64,000 nt of DNA from Aeromonas lusitana (GTDB lineage: Bacteria > Pseudomonadota > Gammaproteobacteria > Enterobacterales > Aeromonadaceae). The stretch spans positions 241,188 through 305,187 of the forward strand of contig NZ_PGCP01000005.1 of assembly GCF_002812985.1 (NCBI RefSeq), written 5' to 3'. Below the pieces are notes generated by a model. That model was not told the DNA's origin and did no database searches. It worked only from the letters and a program-made list of their open reading frames with translations. The position numbers and the translations under genes were made by a program. Positions 36,560 through 45,915 of the stretch are shown here, piece after piece. Numbering within the stretch: position 1 is the first letter of the stretch; each line of letters starts with the position of its first letter.

Positions 36560-37369
36560 CTAAAAACTGGTCGTACCCGGTGCCGAGTCCGGCAGCCAGA
36601 GCGGGCCGAGCGGCAACTGGGGCAGGCCGAACTCTGCCGGGTAATCCACATCCACCAGATAGAGGCCACCCGCCTTGGCGGTCGGCCCAGCCAGATTGCG
36701 ATCCTTCTGGGCCAGCACCTCGGCAATCCACTCCACCGGTTGGAGCCCCTGCCCCACCAGCAGCAGGGAGCCGGTGATGTTGCGCACCATGTGGTGCAAG
36801 AAGGCGTTGGCCTTGATGTCGAGCACGATATAGGGGCCGGAGCGACTGGCGCAAAGATGCGTCACGTTGCGCCAGGGGGTGTTGGACTGGCAAGCGATGG
36901 CCCGGAAGGTGCTGAAGTCATGCTCCCCGATGAGGCTCTGGCCGGCCTGATGCATCAGCGCCGCATCGATCGTCTCGTGGTAGTGGCTGACGCCGCTGCC
37001 AAGGATCGCCGGGCGATAGTTGTGGTTGTAGATGACGTAGCGGTAGCGACGGGCGGTGGCGCTGAAGCGGGCGTGGAAATCATCCCCCACCTCCTTGACC
37101 CAGCGCACGCCTATGTCCGGCGGCAGGTTGGAGTTGAGCCCCAGGGTCCAGGCGGACTCGGCGCGATTGGACTCGGTATCGAAGTGGATCACCTGACCGG
37201 TGGCGTGGACCCCGGCATCGGTGCGACCGGCACACTGGATGGACACAGGGTGGTTGGCGATACGGCTGATGGCCTTCTCCAGCTCTTCCTGAACGCTGAT
37301 CACTTCTCGCTGACGCTGCCAGCCGAAGTACCGGCTGCCGTCATATTCAATACCTAGGGCAATTCGCAT
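36560..37369 (-). CDS. truA: tRNA pseudouridine synthase A
   Basis: A 269-aa TruA with the catalytic Asp in [11 protein letters not shown] (about residue 58). It modifies uridines 38-40 in the anticodon arm. The start at 37369 gives [11 protein letters not shown], the usual family N-terminus. Confidence 0.95.
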   Translation of the reverse strand: MRIALGIEYDGSRYFGWQRQREVISVQEELEKAISRIANHPVSIQCAGRTDAGVHATGQVIHFDTESNRAESAWTLGLNSNLPPDIGVRWVKEVGDDFHARFSATARRYRYVIYNHNYRPAILGSGVSHYHETIDAALMHQAGQSLIGEHDFSTFRAIACQSNTPWRNVTHLCASRSGPYIVLDIKANAFLHHMVRNITGSLLLVGQGLQPVEWIAEVLAQKDRNLAGPTAKAGGLYLVDVDYPAEFGLPQLPLGPLWLPDSAPGTTSF

Positions 37370-37485
37370 GGATGAAACTTGTCTTATGGGGAAAGGATGA
37401 AAGAAACGGGGCGGATTATACCCGCTTGGGCTAAAAAGTCCCAAGCCTGCGGGATCTCGGTGACCCGGCAGCCAGCGTCATAACG

Positions 37486-37515
37486 AAGAGGGCAGCCCGT
37501 GGGCTGCCCTCTTTC
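37486..37515. terminator. Hairpin terminator after fimV
   Basis: A stem AGAGGGCAGCCC/GGGCTGCCCTCT with a two-base loop, located between fimV and truA. The T run is better on the plus strand, so its strength for fimV is uncertain. Confidence 0.6.
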
Positions 37516-37530
37516 ATCGTCACAACCGCC

Positions 37531-39681
37531 TTATCCCAGGCGCTTGAGCAGCTTCTCTGCCTCGGCGCGTTGGTGTTCGCTGCCCTGGGCCGCAGCCTCT
37601 TGCAGCAGCTCGCGGGCACTCTCCTTGTCGTCGATCTCGAGGTAAGCACGGGCCAGATCCAGCTTGGCCCCCACGCCGCCGTCGTCTGCATCCACGTCAA
37701 AGCCGGTGGACTCCGGCAGCACCTCGGGGAAGCCATCCAGTCCCACGTCCAGGGAGAAGCCCTGATACGGCTCCTGCTCGGCGTTGCTGGCATTGGCCTC
37801 GGCCAGGAGCTTGTCTATCTCGACATAGTCGTTCGCCTGAGCCTGCTCCCGCGGCTTCACATCGCCCGGATGGGAGTCCACCTCGGTGAAGGCATCCTCA
37901 AAATCGGCGAGGGCCAGTTCGTTGGGATCCCAGCTGTTCTGCTGAGCCGCACCCTTGGCCTGCGTGGGCTCCAGACCAAGCTCGGCCAGCATGTCGTCCA
38001 CATCGCTCTTGCCGTAACCGGCCGCGTCACTCTTCGCCGCCGGCGCCTTGTCGGCGACGGGCTCATCGAAGGCAGACTCAAAATCGCTCAGATCGAAGTT
38101 GGCTAGCTCATCGTCGCGGCGACGGCTGGGCGTCGCGGCTTGCTGCGCCAAGTCCGCATCGAGATCCGCGTCCAGCTCGGCGAACAGGGCGGCCTGCAGC
38201 TCCTCTTCGCTCATGATCTCGTCGCCAGGACGCTTGGGCGCATCGAACTCGCCGGACAGGTCGAGCTCAGGCTCGGACGGCATCTCGAAATCGCCCTCGT
38301 GGGCCAGGTCGAGTTCGGGTACCAGATCCGGATCCCGGTTGGCCGTGGCCACCGCGGGCTCCACATCGAATGCAGAGAGCGCCAGCTCACCATCATCGCT
38401 GAAGATGACGTCGTTCGACTCTTTGCCCGGCGCCCTGCCATCATCCACGGCGGCGTACTTGTCCTGGCCGTTGGGATCCGGCATGGGGTGCATGGGCTCG
38501 TCGTCGGCGATCCCGACCGTCATCAGCTGATCGAATTCGCTGTTATCGTCTCCCATCACCATGGCGGTGGATTCGGAGAGGCTCTTCTCCTGCTCTTCCA
38601 GCTCACGGCGGGCACGGGCACGCAACCAGAGCGTCACCAGCGCCAATACCAGCAAGACCGGCAGCAATATGATCATGGCGAGGTTGAGCGGCGAGGAGAG
38701 CAAGTCCATCAGCCAGTTCTGCTTGGGCGCCGGGGCCACCACGGGGGGCACAGGCTGCGCTTTGAGCTCGGCTACCTCTTTTTGCAGCGCGGTCTGATCC
38801 TGCAGTTGAGCCTTGAGGGTTTCCACCTCTTCGGTCAAGGATTGCAGGCGCAGCTTGAGCCTGTGGTTCATCTCTGTGACCTGACCGAGCTGGGCATTGG
38901 CATCTTCCAGCGCCAGCGCCATCTCGGTGGAGGGCTTGCCGACCGGAGCGGCCACGTCCGCCGGCAGGGGCGCAGGGGCACTCACCACGGCGGCGCTGGT
39001 GGCCGTTGCCTGGCTTGGCACCGGCTCGGCGGCCTTGGCTACGGCGCCGACCTCGCTCGTCGGCTGCGGCGAGCTGACGGCGGGGGCCGCCGTCGGAATG
39101 GGCGCCGCCTTGGCGACCGCCGGCTTGGCCGGGGCCGGTGCAGCCTTGGCCGGAACTGGTTTGGCGGGCTCGGCATGCTTGCTGGCGAGGTACTTGGGAC
39201 TCAGCCCCTTCCAGCTGGCGTTGTCGCTGTTGAAGCGGCGACGGGCCTCGGCGTCCGTGATGCGACCCGCCTCGGCCGCCGTTGGCAGCAAGATGCGGGA
39301 ACCCACCAGGATGTGGTTGATGTTGCCATCGGCGAAGCTGCGGGGATTCTTGTCGTAGATCGCCACCATGGTCTGGTAGACGGTGACCCGATTGGAGGGT
39401 CTGTGCTTGCTCGCCAGGCTCCAGAGGGTATCGGTCGAACGGACTGGGCCATAACTGCCCGCCTGCGCGGTGGCAACCTGACGGACGATGGGCTGCGCCT
39501 TGGGCAAGATGACGGGGGCCACCGGCTGGGCCTGAGGCTGTGGTTGCACCACGGGCGGTGGTGAGCCATCCGGCCCCTTGAGCTCGACAAAGAAAGGCTC
39601 TCGCCCCGCCTCATCGGCCTGAACCGTGCCCAGAAGACCCAATGCGAGTAGCGTTGCCAGCGTTATGCGGGAATGTCCCAT
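37531..39681 (-). CDS. fimV: FimV-type peptidoglycan-binding polar hub protein
   Basis: A 716-aa FimV homologue starting at 39681 with a signal peptide (MGHSRITLATLLALGLLG...QA). It carries a LysM-like periplasmic domain (about 75-150), a Pro/Ala-rich and coiled-coil region, a single membrane helix (about 335-355), a very acidic cytoplasmic region, and a C-terminal FimV domain with one TPR. FimV organises polar assemblies such as type IV pili and type II secretion systems. Confidence 0.92.
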   Translation of the reverse strand: MGHSRITLATLLALGLLGTVQADEAGREPFFVELKGPDGSPPPVVQPQPQAQPVAPVILPKAQPIVRQVATAQAGSYGPVRSTDTLWSLASKHRPSNRVTVYQTMVAIYDKNPRSFADGNINHILVGSRILLPTAAEAGRITDAEARRRFNSDNASWKGLSPKYLASKHAEPAKPVPAKAAPAPAKPAVAKAAPIPTAAPAVSSPQPTSEVGAVAKAAEPVPSQATATSAAVVSAPAPLPADVAAPVGKPSTEMALALEDANAQLGQVTEMNHRLKLRLQSLTEEVETLKAQLQDQTALQKEVAELKAQPVPPVVAPAPKQNWLMDLLSSPLNLAMIILLPVLLVLALVTLWLRARARRELEEQEKSLSESTAMVMGDDNSEFDQLMTVGIADDEPMHPMPDPNGQDKYAAVDDGRAPGKESNDVIFSDDGELALSAFDVEPAVATANRDPDLVPELDLAHEGDFEMPSEPELDLSGEFDAPKRPGDEIMSEEELQAALFAELDADLDADLAQQAATPSRRRDDELANFDLSDFESAFDEPVADKAPAAKSDAAGYGKSDVDDMLAELGLEPTQAKGAAQQNSWDPNELALADFEDAFTEVDSHPGDVKPREQAQANDYVEIDKLLAEANASNAEQEPYQGFSLDVGLDGFPEVLPESTGFDVDADDGGVGAKLDLARAYLEIDDKESARELLQEAAAQGSEHQRAEAEKLLKRLG

Positions 39682-39965
39682 ATTCGTTCCTTCGTATGAC
39701 GGCCCTATCACATTGAAAAATCTGGATAGTTACCCCAAAACAATCGGCTCAATATAAATCAGCCGCCAGCCTCAAGCCAGCGATCCGACACATTTAGCGC
39801 TCATCTCGTGCCAGCGTGCTGGAAAGAGTGTAGAAAAAAACTTAATCAACTGAAATCATGCAACATTCTTCGTGTCTGAACCGGCAGGCTCAGACACGAC
39901 GACAAAATGGGTGGGACTTCAGCCTCGGGACGGGGATCCCTCCCCGCCCAGGGCCTTCAAACCGC

Positions 39966-40982
39966 TTAGAGGTAGTCGCGCACCAGCAGCTCGGCAATCT
40001 GCACGCTGTTGGTCGCCGCGCCCTTACGAACGTTATCGGCCACGATCCACATATTGATACCGCTCGGGTGAGAAATATCCTGGCGCACCCGGCCAACCAG
40101 CACCTCGTCCTTGCCGGTGGCGTCGCGCACCGGGGTCGGATAGTCGGCGTCGTCATCGAACAGGGTGACGCCCGGGGCGTTTCGCAGCAGCTCCTTGACC
40201 TGCTCGGCGTCGAGCGGCTGGTGCAGCTCGACGTGCACTGCCTCGGCGTGACCGTAGAACACAGGTACCCGCACACAGGTGGGGTTCACGGCTATGCTGG
40301 CATCCCCCAGGATCTTCTGGGTTTCCCACACCATCTTCATCTCTTCCCGGGTGTAACCGTTGTCGGTGAAGCTGTCGATCTGCGGAATGAGGTTGAAGGC
40401 AATCTGCTGCGGGTAGAGGCTCGGCTCCACCGGGCGACCGTTGAGCAGGTGGGCGGTCTGGCCGGCCAGCTCACTCACCCCTTCCTTGCCAGAGCCGGAG
40501 ACGGACTGGTAGGTCGCCACGTTGATGCGGGCGATCCCCACCTCATCGTGCAAAGGCTTCAAGGCCACCAGCATCTGTATGGTGGAGCAGTTCGGGTTGG
40601 CGATGATGTTGCGGTTGCGAAAATCCGCCAGGGCGTCCGGGTTTACTTCCGGGATCACCAAGGGAACGTCTTCGTCGTAACGGAAGCAGGAGGTGTTGTC
40701 GATGACGATGCAGCCGTGCTCGGCGGCGATCGGTGCCCACTTGGCGGACACCTCGGCCCCGGCGGAGAAGAGCGCTATCTGCACCTGGCTCCAGTCAAAC
40801 TCTTCCACGTCCAGGATCTCGACGTTCTTGCCACCAAAGCGCACGGTGTCGCCTGCGCTGCGGCTGGAAGCCAGCGGATAGAGGGTGCCCACCGGGAAGG
40901 CACGCTCCTCCAGGATCTCGATCATGGCTTCACCCACGGCGCCGCTCGCGCCCAATACCGCTACGTTGAATTGCTGACTCAC
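39966..40982 (-). CDS. asd: Aspartate-semialdehyde dehydrogenase
   Basis: A 338-aa enzyme with the NADP-binding GASGAVG motif (about residues 11-17) and active-site Cys in NPNCSTIQ. It makes aspartate semialdehyde for lysine, threonine, methionine and diaminopimelate. It lies between pdxB and fimV, where E. coli has the inactive paralogue usg; the intact active site argues for a real Asd here. Confidence 0.94.
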   Translation of the reverse strand: MSQQFNVAVLGASGAVGEAMIEILEERAFPVGTLYPLASSRSAGDTVRFGGKNVEILDVEEFDWSQVQIALFSAGAEVSAKWAPIAAEHGCIVIDNTSCFRYDEDVPLVIPEVNPDALADFRNRNIIANPNCSTIQMLVALKPLHDEVGIARINVATYQSVSGSGKEGVSELAGQTAHLLNGRPVEPSLYPQQIAFNLIPQIDSFTDNGYTREEMKMVWETQKILGDASIAVNPTCVRVPVFYGHAEAVHVELHQPLDAEQVKELLRNAPGVTLFDDDADYPTPVRDATGKDEVLVGRVRQDISHPSGINMWIVADNVRKGAATNSVQIAELLVRDYL

Positions 40983-41084
40983 TGCTGTTCTCTCCTGTGA
41001 TAGTGCCTGTCACCCCTGCCCCCGACGCCTTGGCATCATGGGCAGGCGCACCGGCCTGATAAGGGACGCGGCATGGGCCGCGCC

Positions 41085-41120
41085 AAAAAATGGTGGCGCC
41101 TGGCGAATTGCCAGGCCCCT
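41085..41120 (-). terminator. Hairpin terminator after pdxB
   Basis: A stem GGCCTGGC/GCCAGGCGCC region with loop AATTC, followed on the minus strand by ACCATTTTTT. Confidence 0.6.
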
Positions 41121-41130
41121 TGATGGTGTT

Positions 41131-42261
41131 TTACCGGGACTCGCTGGCGTCGCAGATAAAGCCGAGCCGGGCCAGGGTGTCGCTCGCGAAGGGGCCGCTT
41201 ACCTGCAAGGAGGATAGCTCGCGCCGCTCCGGGTAGTGTTTGCGCTGCTCATCGAAGCTGCCAGCCTGGTGGATGCGGTTTCGAAAACGGGCATCGTCCC
41301 GGCGCACATCATAAATAAGGTGGACCAGCTGCTTGATGAGCGCCTGATCCGTGCCCTGACCCGGCGTCAGCGTGCGCACCTCCGGAGCAGGCAGCAGGGA
41401 TTGCAGATCCTGGCGCGGGGTGCGTCCCAGCTGCTGGCAGAGCGTCTGATACAGCATCCAAGTGCCGCGGGCCTTGCCCTCCAGGCTGTAACCGGCGATG
41501 TGCGGGGTGGCCAGCTCGGTATAGGGCACCAGCGCCTTCAGCGGATCTGGCTCCCCTTCCCACACGTCCATCACCAGCCGCAGGGGCTTGTCGCCTTGCT
41601 GGCGGGCGAGCAGGGCCCGGTTGTCCCACACCTCGCCACGGGAGGCGTTGATAAGAAACTGCCCCGCCGGGCGGGCGGCAATTTGCTCTGCATCCAGCAG
41701 GTGGAAGGTGGCGTCCAAACCGCTGCGGGTGAGCGGCACATGGAAGCTGACGATATCGGCGCCCAGCGCCGTCTGGTAATCGACGAAGTCCTTGGCCCCC
41801 AGTTCCCTGGCCAGCGGCGGATCGCAGCGCAGCACCTTCATGCCGAGCGCCTCGGCCTTGCCCGCCACGCACTCACCCGTGTTGCCGGCGCCGATGACGG
41901 CGAGGCTCATCTCGCTCAAAGCCAGCTCATGGCGCTCCGCCAGCACCAGGAGGGCGGAGAGCACATAGTCGCCGACCGAGTACTTGTTGCAGCCGGGGGC
42001 GCTGAAGAAGGGGATGCCCCTTGTGGCCAGCAGCGTCTTGTCGATGTGATCCGTGCCGATAGTGGCGGTGCCGACGAACGCGAGCCGCGGGCAGCTGGCG
42101 AGCAGGTTGGCGTCCACCCGGGTCACGGAGCGCACCAGCAGTACGTCCGCATCCTGCAGGTCCGCCGCCGAGATCTGTCGCCCGGGCAAGGGAACCACCT
42201 CGCCGAACTCGGCAAACAGCTCACAGGCGTGGGGCATATTTTCATCAACGACGATTTTCAT
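41131..42261 (-). CDS. pdxB: Erythronate-4-phosphate dehydrogenase
   Basis: A 376-aa D-2-hydroxyacid dehydrogenase-family enzyme with the Rossmann motif GAGNTG (about residues 122-127), a catalytic TPHIAGYS histidine and the family-specific C-terminal dimerisation domain. It catalyses the second step of pyridoxal phosphate synthesis. Confidence 0.95.
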   Translation of the reverse strand: MKIVVDENMPHACELFAEFGEVVPLPGRQISAADLQDADVLLVRSVTRVDANLLASCPRLAFVGTATIGTDHIDKTLLATRGIPFFSAPGCNKYSVGDYVLSALLVLAERHELALSEMSLAVIGAGNTGECVAGKAEALGMKVLRCDPPLARELGAKDFVDYQTALGADIVSFHVPLTRSGLDATFHLLDAEQIAARPAGQFLINASRGEVWDNRALLARQQGDKPLRLVMDVWEGEPDPLKALVPYTELATPHIAGYSLEGKARGTWMLYQTLCQQLGRTPRQDLQSLLPAPEVRTLTPGQGTDQALIKQLVHLIYDVRRDDARFRNRIHQAGSFDEQRKHYPERRELSSLQVSGPFASDTLARLGFICDASESR

Positions 42262-42578
42262 CAGTTTCTCTTATGAACTTGAGGGTCACGGGCGGCCACA
42301 GGGGCGCCATTCTAGCGCAAAGTGCCCCGAGTTTCAGATGCTTATTCTCGCCTCCGTGGGCTTATGAATGCAGGCCGGGAACACCAGACCACCACCGAGT
42401 TCATGGTCTTTCCACATAACGAATGCTCACTGCGCACATGGCATGGGTTGGATAAGCCCCAGGCAGATTTGTAACCGCATGTTGTTGGACGCCCCCTGCG
42501 GCTTGACCCGAGAGCCTTGGCTGGCACAATGGCGCCTCTTTTTTCACTGCCGCCAACGCGCGCCCCGATACGAGCTCC
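42262..42578. other. pdxB / pgpB-like divergent intergenic region
   Basis: A 317-bp divergent region. No RNA gene, repeat or clear operator was recognised; it must hold the two divergent promoters, but I could not place them confidently. Confidence 0.4.
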
Positions 42579-43304
42579 ATGATGCCGACGCCCCCCTCTT
42601 CGCTGCCGCGCCGCCAGGTGCTGACATTCAGCGCCGCCCTTATCCTGCCGCTGCTGTTGCTGGTCTGCCTGCCCTGGCAACCCTTCATGCACGATGCCCT
42701 GCAAACGGGCTGGCTGTGGTGGCCCTATGCCCTCACCCGCATGGTGGACGTGCCCGGCCTTGCCCTGACCATGGCCGCCCTGCTGCTGTTGACCCGACAC
42801 AAGCTGACGCTCACCCCCGCCGCCATGCTGGCGCTGGTCGCGGCCCTGTTCGCGACGCTGGCGAGTGATTGGGTCATCAAGAGCCTTATCAAGCAGCTGA
42901 CCGAGGAGCCGCGCCCCTATCTGCTCTGGCTGGAGGGGCAGAACCTCATCCCCGCCATCCGCCAGTTCTACGCAGGCAGCGTTGAACTGCGCGGTGAACA
43001 GGTGCATGCGGCCAGCGAGTTGCTGGCCCTGCCCGAGTGGCTCTGCAACCACTGGCAGGCGGAGGTGAACTATGCCTTCCCCTCAGGTCACAGCATCGCC
43101 GCCATGAGCCTGGCCCAGTTCTTCGGCCTGATCTGGCTGGCGCGCGCCCCCAGCGGCGCCTGGCTGCTGCCGGTGTGGGCCGTCGCCATCGCCCTGTCGC
43201 GCACCCTGATCGGCATGCACTGGCCGCTGGATGTGCTGGCGAGCGCCCTGCTCGGCAGCCTGACCGCCCTGCTGGCCGCCCGTTGGTGGCTGCACCGTTA
43301 CTGA
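42579..43304 (+). CDS. pgpB: PgpB-like PAP2 phosphatase
   Basis: A 241-aa membrane phosphatase with the three PAP2 motifs: KQLTEEPRP, YAFPSGHS and SRTLIGMHWPLD. It has about six membrane segments. PgpB enzymes dephosphorylate phosphatidylglycerol phosphate, undecaprenyl diphosphate and related lipids. The precise substrate here is uncertain. Confidence 0.9.
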   Translation: MMPTPPSSLPRRQVLTFSAALILPLLLLVCLPWQPFMHDALQTGWLWWPYALTRMVDVPGLALTMAALLLLTRHKLTLTPAAMLALVAALFATLASDWVIKSLIKQLTEEPRPYLLWLEGQNLIPAIRQFYAGSVELRGEQVHAASELLALPEWLCNHWQAEVNYAFPSGHSIAAMSLAQFFGLIWLARAPSGAWLLPVWAVAIALSRTLIGMHWPLDVLASALLGSLTALLAARWWLHRY

Positions 43305-43377
43305 CCCAGTCCCGATGTGGCACGCTCTGTTTAACAGGCAGCCTGACCCATCGGCTGGTGGCTGCATAGTTACTGAC
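43254..43377. repeat. Imperfect direct repeat of the pgpB 3' end
   Basis: A 24-bp segment at 43282-43305, ending at the pgpB stop, recurs at 43354-43377 with a few changes; a preceding GGCAGCCTGACC also recurs. The second copy is outside the gene. It looks like a partial, decayed tandem duplication. Confidence 0.7.
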
Positions 43378-43400
43378 AGCCAGCCGTCGAGCATTCAAAG

Positions 43401-43428
43401 AAAACGGGCACCCTGAGGTGCCCGTTTT
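43401..43428. terminator. Bidirectional terminator between pgpB and metQ-like gene
   Basis: A 12-bp perfect stem AAAACGGGCACC/GGTGCCCGTTTT with a CTGA loop, and A/T tracts on both sides. Confidence 0.93.
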
Positions 43429-43446
43429 ACTATCTGCCGTGCGGGC

Positions 43447-44268
43447 TTAGCCCTTGGTTTGCCAGCCCTGGGGGTACTTGTAGCCCTGGAAGCGCTTGGC
43501 GGCATAGGCCTTGAACGCGGGGGAGTTGTAGGCGTCGATCACGTCCTTGGCGAAGGGCTTGGCCGCGTCATCACTCTTCACCACCACCCAGTTGATGAAG
43601 TCGTAGCTGCGCTCGAGGAAGAGCCCTGTGCTAAACGGGATGCCGCTGGAGGCGGCGAAGTTGCCGTTGATGACGGAGAAGTCCACGTCTTCGCGCGAGC
43701 GTGGCAGCTGCGCCGCTTCCAACAGTACCAGCTTGATATTGTGCGGGTTTTTCACCACGTCAAACTCGCTCGCCTTGAGGGGATTGATGCCCTCTTTCAG
43801 GGTCAGCCAGCCCAAGTCCTGCAGCATCAGCAGGGCTCGCGCCTGGTTGGTGGGATCGTTCGGAATGGCGACCGTGCTCCCCTCTTTGAGTGCCTTCAGC
43901 TCGGCCAGCTTGCCGGAATAGAGCCCCATGGGGCCAGTCGGCACCTGGGTGATGGGGGCCAGGGACAGGCCCCTGTCCTTGGCGAAACTCTCCAGATACG
44001 GCTTGTGCTGGAAGCAGTTCACATCGAGCGAGCCATCGGCCAGAGCGATGTTGGGGGTCACGTAGTCGGTGAACTCCACCAGTTTGACCTTGTAACCCTT
44101 GGCCTCCAGCTGCGGCTTGATGGAGTCGGTCACCATGTCGGCAAAATCCCCGACCGTGGTGCCGATGATGATCTCCTGCTTGGCGGGATCGGCGGCAAGG
44201 GCGGTGAAAGAGACACTGCTGGCGAGCAGAGCAAGGGCGGAGAGCTTGAAGAAGGAACGGCGCTGCAT
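43447..44268 (-). CDS. metQ: NlpA/MetQ-family substrate-binding protein (orphan)
   Basis: A 273-aa binding protein of the D-methionine uptake (MetQ/NlpA) family. The signal region MQRRSFFKLSALALLA has an RRSFFK sequence close to the twin-arginine consensus and no lipobox Cys before the predicted cleavage at ALA-ADP, unlike typical MetQ lipoproteins. No metN or metI is adjacent. Ligand is probably methionine or another short amino-acid derivative. Confidence 0.85.
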   Translation of the reverse strand: MQRRSFFKLSALALLASSVSFTALAADPAKQEIIIGTTVGDFADMVTDSIKPQLEAKGYKVKLVEFTDYVTPNIALADGSLDVNCFQHKPYLESFAKDRGLSLAPITQVPTGPMGLYSGKLAELKALKEGSTVAIPNDPTNQARALLMLQDLGWLTLKEGINPLKASEFDVVKNPHNIKLVLLEAAQLPRSREDVDFSVINGNFAASSGIPFSTGLFLERSYDFINWVVVKSDDAAKPFAKDVIDAYNSPAFKAYAAKRFQGYKYPQGWQTKG

Positions 44269-44341
44269 GGGGACTCCCTGTCAAAATGATCATCGAAACT
44301 GTGGTGGGTTGCGGTGTTTGCCACTCGGGCAGATTCGCCGC

Positions 44342-44366
44342 AACCATCTAGCCATCCAAATGGCTA
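44342..44366. promoter_or_regulatory. Met-box-like operator upstream of the metQ-like gene
   Basis: Three consecutive 8-mers (44342-44349, 44350-44357, 44358-44365) each match the MetJ box AGACGTCT at 5 of 8 positions, and a 7-bp dyad TAGCCAT/ATGGCTA is centred here. The position about 80 bp upstream of the gene suits MetJ control, but matches this weak could be chance. Confidence 0.35.
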
Positions 44367-44607
44367 ATTGAGGCCACCATAGCAGAGCTTTTCCCCTTCG
44401 CCAAGCAACAAAATAAGATGAGCTTAGCCGGATGGTGGCGAAGCCTGCCCCCCTTTTCCCTGGGGCATAAGCCAGAAAAATCTTTGATAAGACACGCAGT
44501 TATGGGTTTTACCTGCCCCACTCCTGACACGAATACCCTATTGTGGTGGTGTGATGCGAAGGTGAGAGCACTCCGGTTTATATCAAAGCGAAATGACAGG
44601 AGGTCAT

Positions 44608-45354
44608 GTGAAAGAAAAGGAGAAAATTGCATTATTCATTGATGCCGACAACGCTCCAGCAAGCAAGATAGACAAGGTACTGTCAGAACTAGCCCGTCAT
44701 GGTGTAGTCAATATTCGAAAAGCATATGGCAATTGGAAAAACCCAAGCCTTAAACCTTGGGAAGATGCCCTGCATGAATTTGCTATCCAGCCAGTACAAC
44801 AATTTGATTTGGCCAAGGGGAAGAATACCACCGACATGGCCTTGGTGATTGATGTCATGGATGTACTTTATACCAAGGATGTCGATGTTATTTGTTTGGT
44901 CTCCTCAGACTGAGACTTTACACCATTAGTCACTCGTTGCTTGGCGGATGGCAAGCTTGTCGTTGGATTTGGCGAGCGCAAAGCCTCCATGCCATTCGTC
45001 AACAGCTGCTCTCGTTTTCTCTACTTAGATACAGAGGCTCATGAAACTCTTGAAGATCAACCCATAACCAAGCAAACCAAAAACATCAAGAGTGATACGC
45101 GCCTTATCAATTTACTAAGGCAAGCGATTGAAGCTGTGGAGGAAGGCGGTGGCTGGGCGAGGCTAAGCCCTATTGGAAGTCATATATCTAACCATGCCTC
45201 CTTTGATCAAAGAAATTATGGATTCAAAAAACTCAGTGACCTCTTTATGGCGATTGATTTATTTGAGATGAAAAAAACGGATAACTCTGTTCTGTGGGTT
45301 AGAGATAAGAAACGGGCAACACTTCTTAATAAGTCAAAGCCAGGCTCTCAATAA
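44608..45354 (+). pseudogene. NYN-domain (LabA/DUF88-like) protein interrupted by an in-frame UGA
   Basis: The frame starts at GTG 44608 after a strong AGGAGG. It encodes a NYN ribonuclease-like domain (FIDADNAPASK, TTDMALVIDVMD) up to VSSD, then TGA at 44911-44913, then continues in the same frame with DFTPLVTRCLADGKLVVGFGE and a C-terminal helical OST-HTH-like region. Family members read SSDSDF here, so one base change (Ser codon TCA to TGA) explains the break. The stop falls inside the acidic catalytic motif. It is more AT-rich than its neighbours, which suggests acquisition. Confidence 0.75.
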
Positions 45355-45361
45355 AAATAAA

Positions 45362-45388
45362 GCCCCTCAGTCTCTGACGGAGGGGCCT
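45362..45388. terminator. Hairpin terminator between NYN gene and lipoprotein gene
   Basis: A stem GCCCCTC/GAGGGGC with an 11-bp loop region. T and A tracts are weak, but the position between convergent genes supports a terminator. Confidence 0.55.
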
Positions 45389-45416
45389 AGACATGTAACA
45401 AAGCTCGGCTGACGCC

Positions 45417-45614
45417 TTACTTGACCGCCTTGCTGGCGTTCTCCATGGCTTGTTTCTCGGCGGCGCCTAGGATGGCGGTCTGGCGATTCTGCTCCGCCAT
45501 ATAGCAGGCGTCCTTGCTGATCCCTTGGGCCTGGCAGTCGGCCATGCGCTGGGTGGGACTGGAGCAACCCGCCAGCGCAGCGGCGACGGACAACAGCAGG
45601 ATTATTTTCTTCAT
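45417..45614 (-). CDS. Small lipoprotein of unknown function
   Basis: A 65-aa protein with signal peptide and lipobox LAGC (Cys17), then a polar, Gln/Ala-rich helical tail. The mature form would be about 49 residues, attached to a membrane lipid anchor. I do not recognise a family. Confidence 0.75.
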   Translation of the reverse strand: MKKIILLLSVAAALAGCSSPTQRMADCQAQGISKDACYMAEQNRQTAILGAAEKQAMENASKAVK

Positions 45615-45915
45615 GATGATACCTATGGTTAATGAAATCTTGTCTGTGTTATGAAATGCAGTGATTACTACTAATGGGTGACATCACCACCCTATATTCG
45701 ACGCTTGATAACGGCCCGGAGGCAGCCGTTATTAAGAGGTCCAACCGCCAGATGACCGGCAACGATACCGGCGTGAACGAGCCGGTCCTGTCTGCATGGC
45801 GCGCATCCTAACGCCGTCCAGGGCAGGCGTCTGCGTCAGATGTGTTTCAAGATGTACGAGGCAACGGAGTGCATGGTGACAATGCCTCCCATCCGCTATT
45901 TACCAAGGAGACAAT
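45615..45915. other. Intergenic region with a 8-bp perfect inverted repeat
   Basis: ATAACGGC (45708-45715) pairs with GCCGTTAT (45725-45732). It lies between divergent genes for the small lipoprotein and the isochorismatase-like enzyme and could be an operator or an mRNA hairpin. No gene is seen. Confidence 0.4.

Noticed and set aside
38140..39564. A 474-codon plus-strand frame opposite fimV
   Set aside because: Mirror of the biased fimV codons; His/Gly/Arg-rich with no recognisable fold.
44911..44955. Possible selenocysteine insertion at the NYN-gene UGA
   Set aside because: The family residue is Ser, not Cys. The downstream hairpin is short and lacks a convincing bacterial SECIS loop. A nonsense mutation is the simpler reading.
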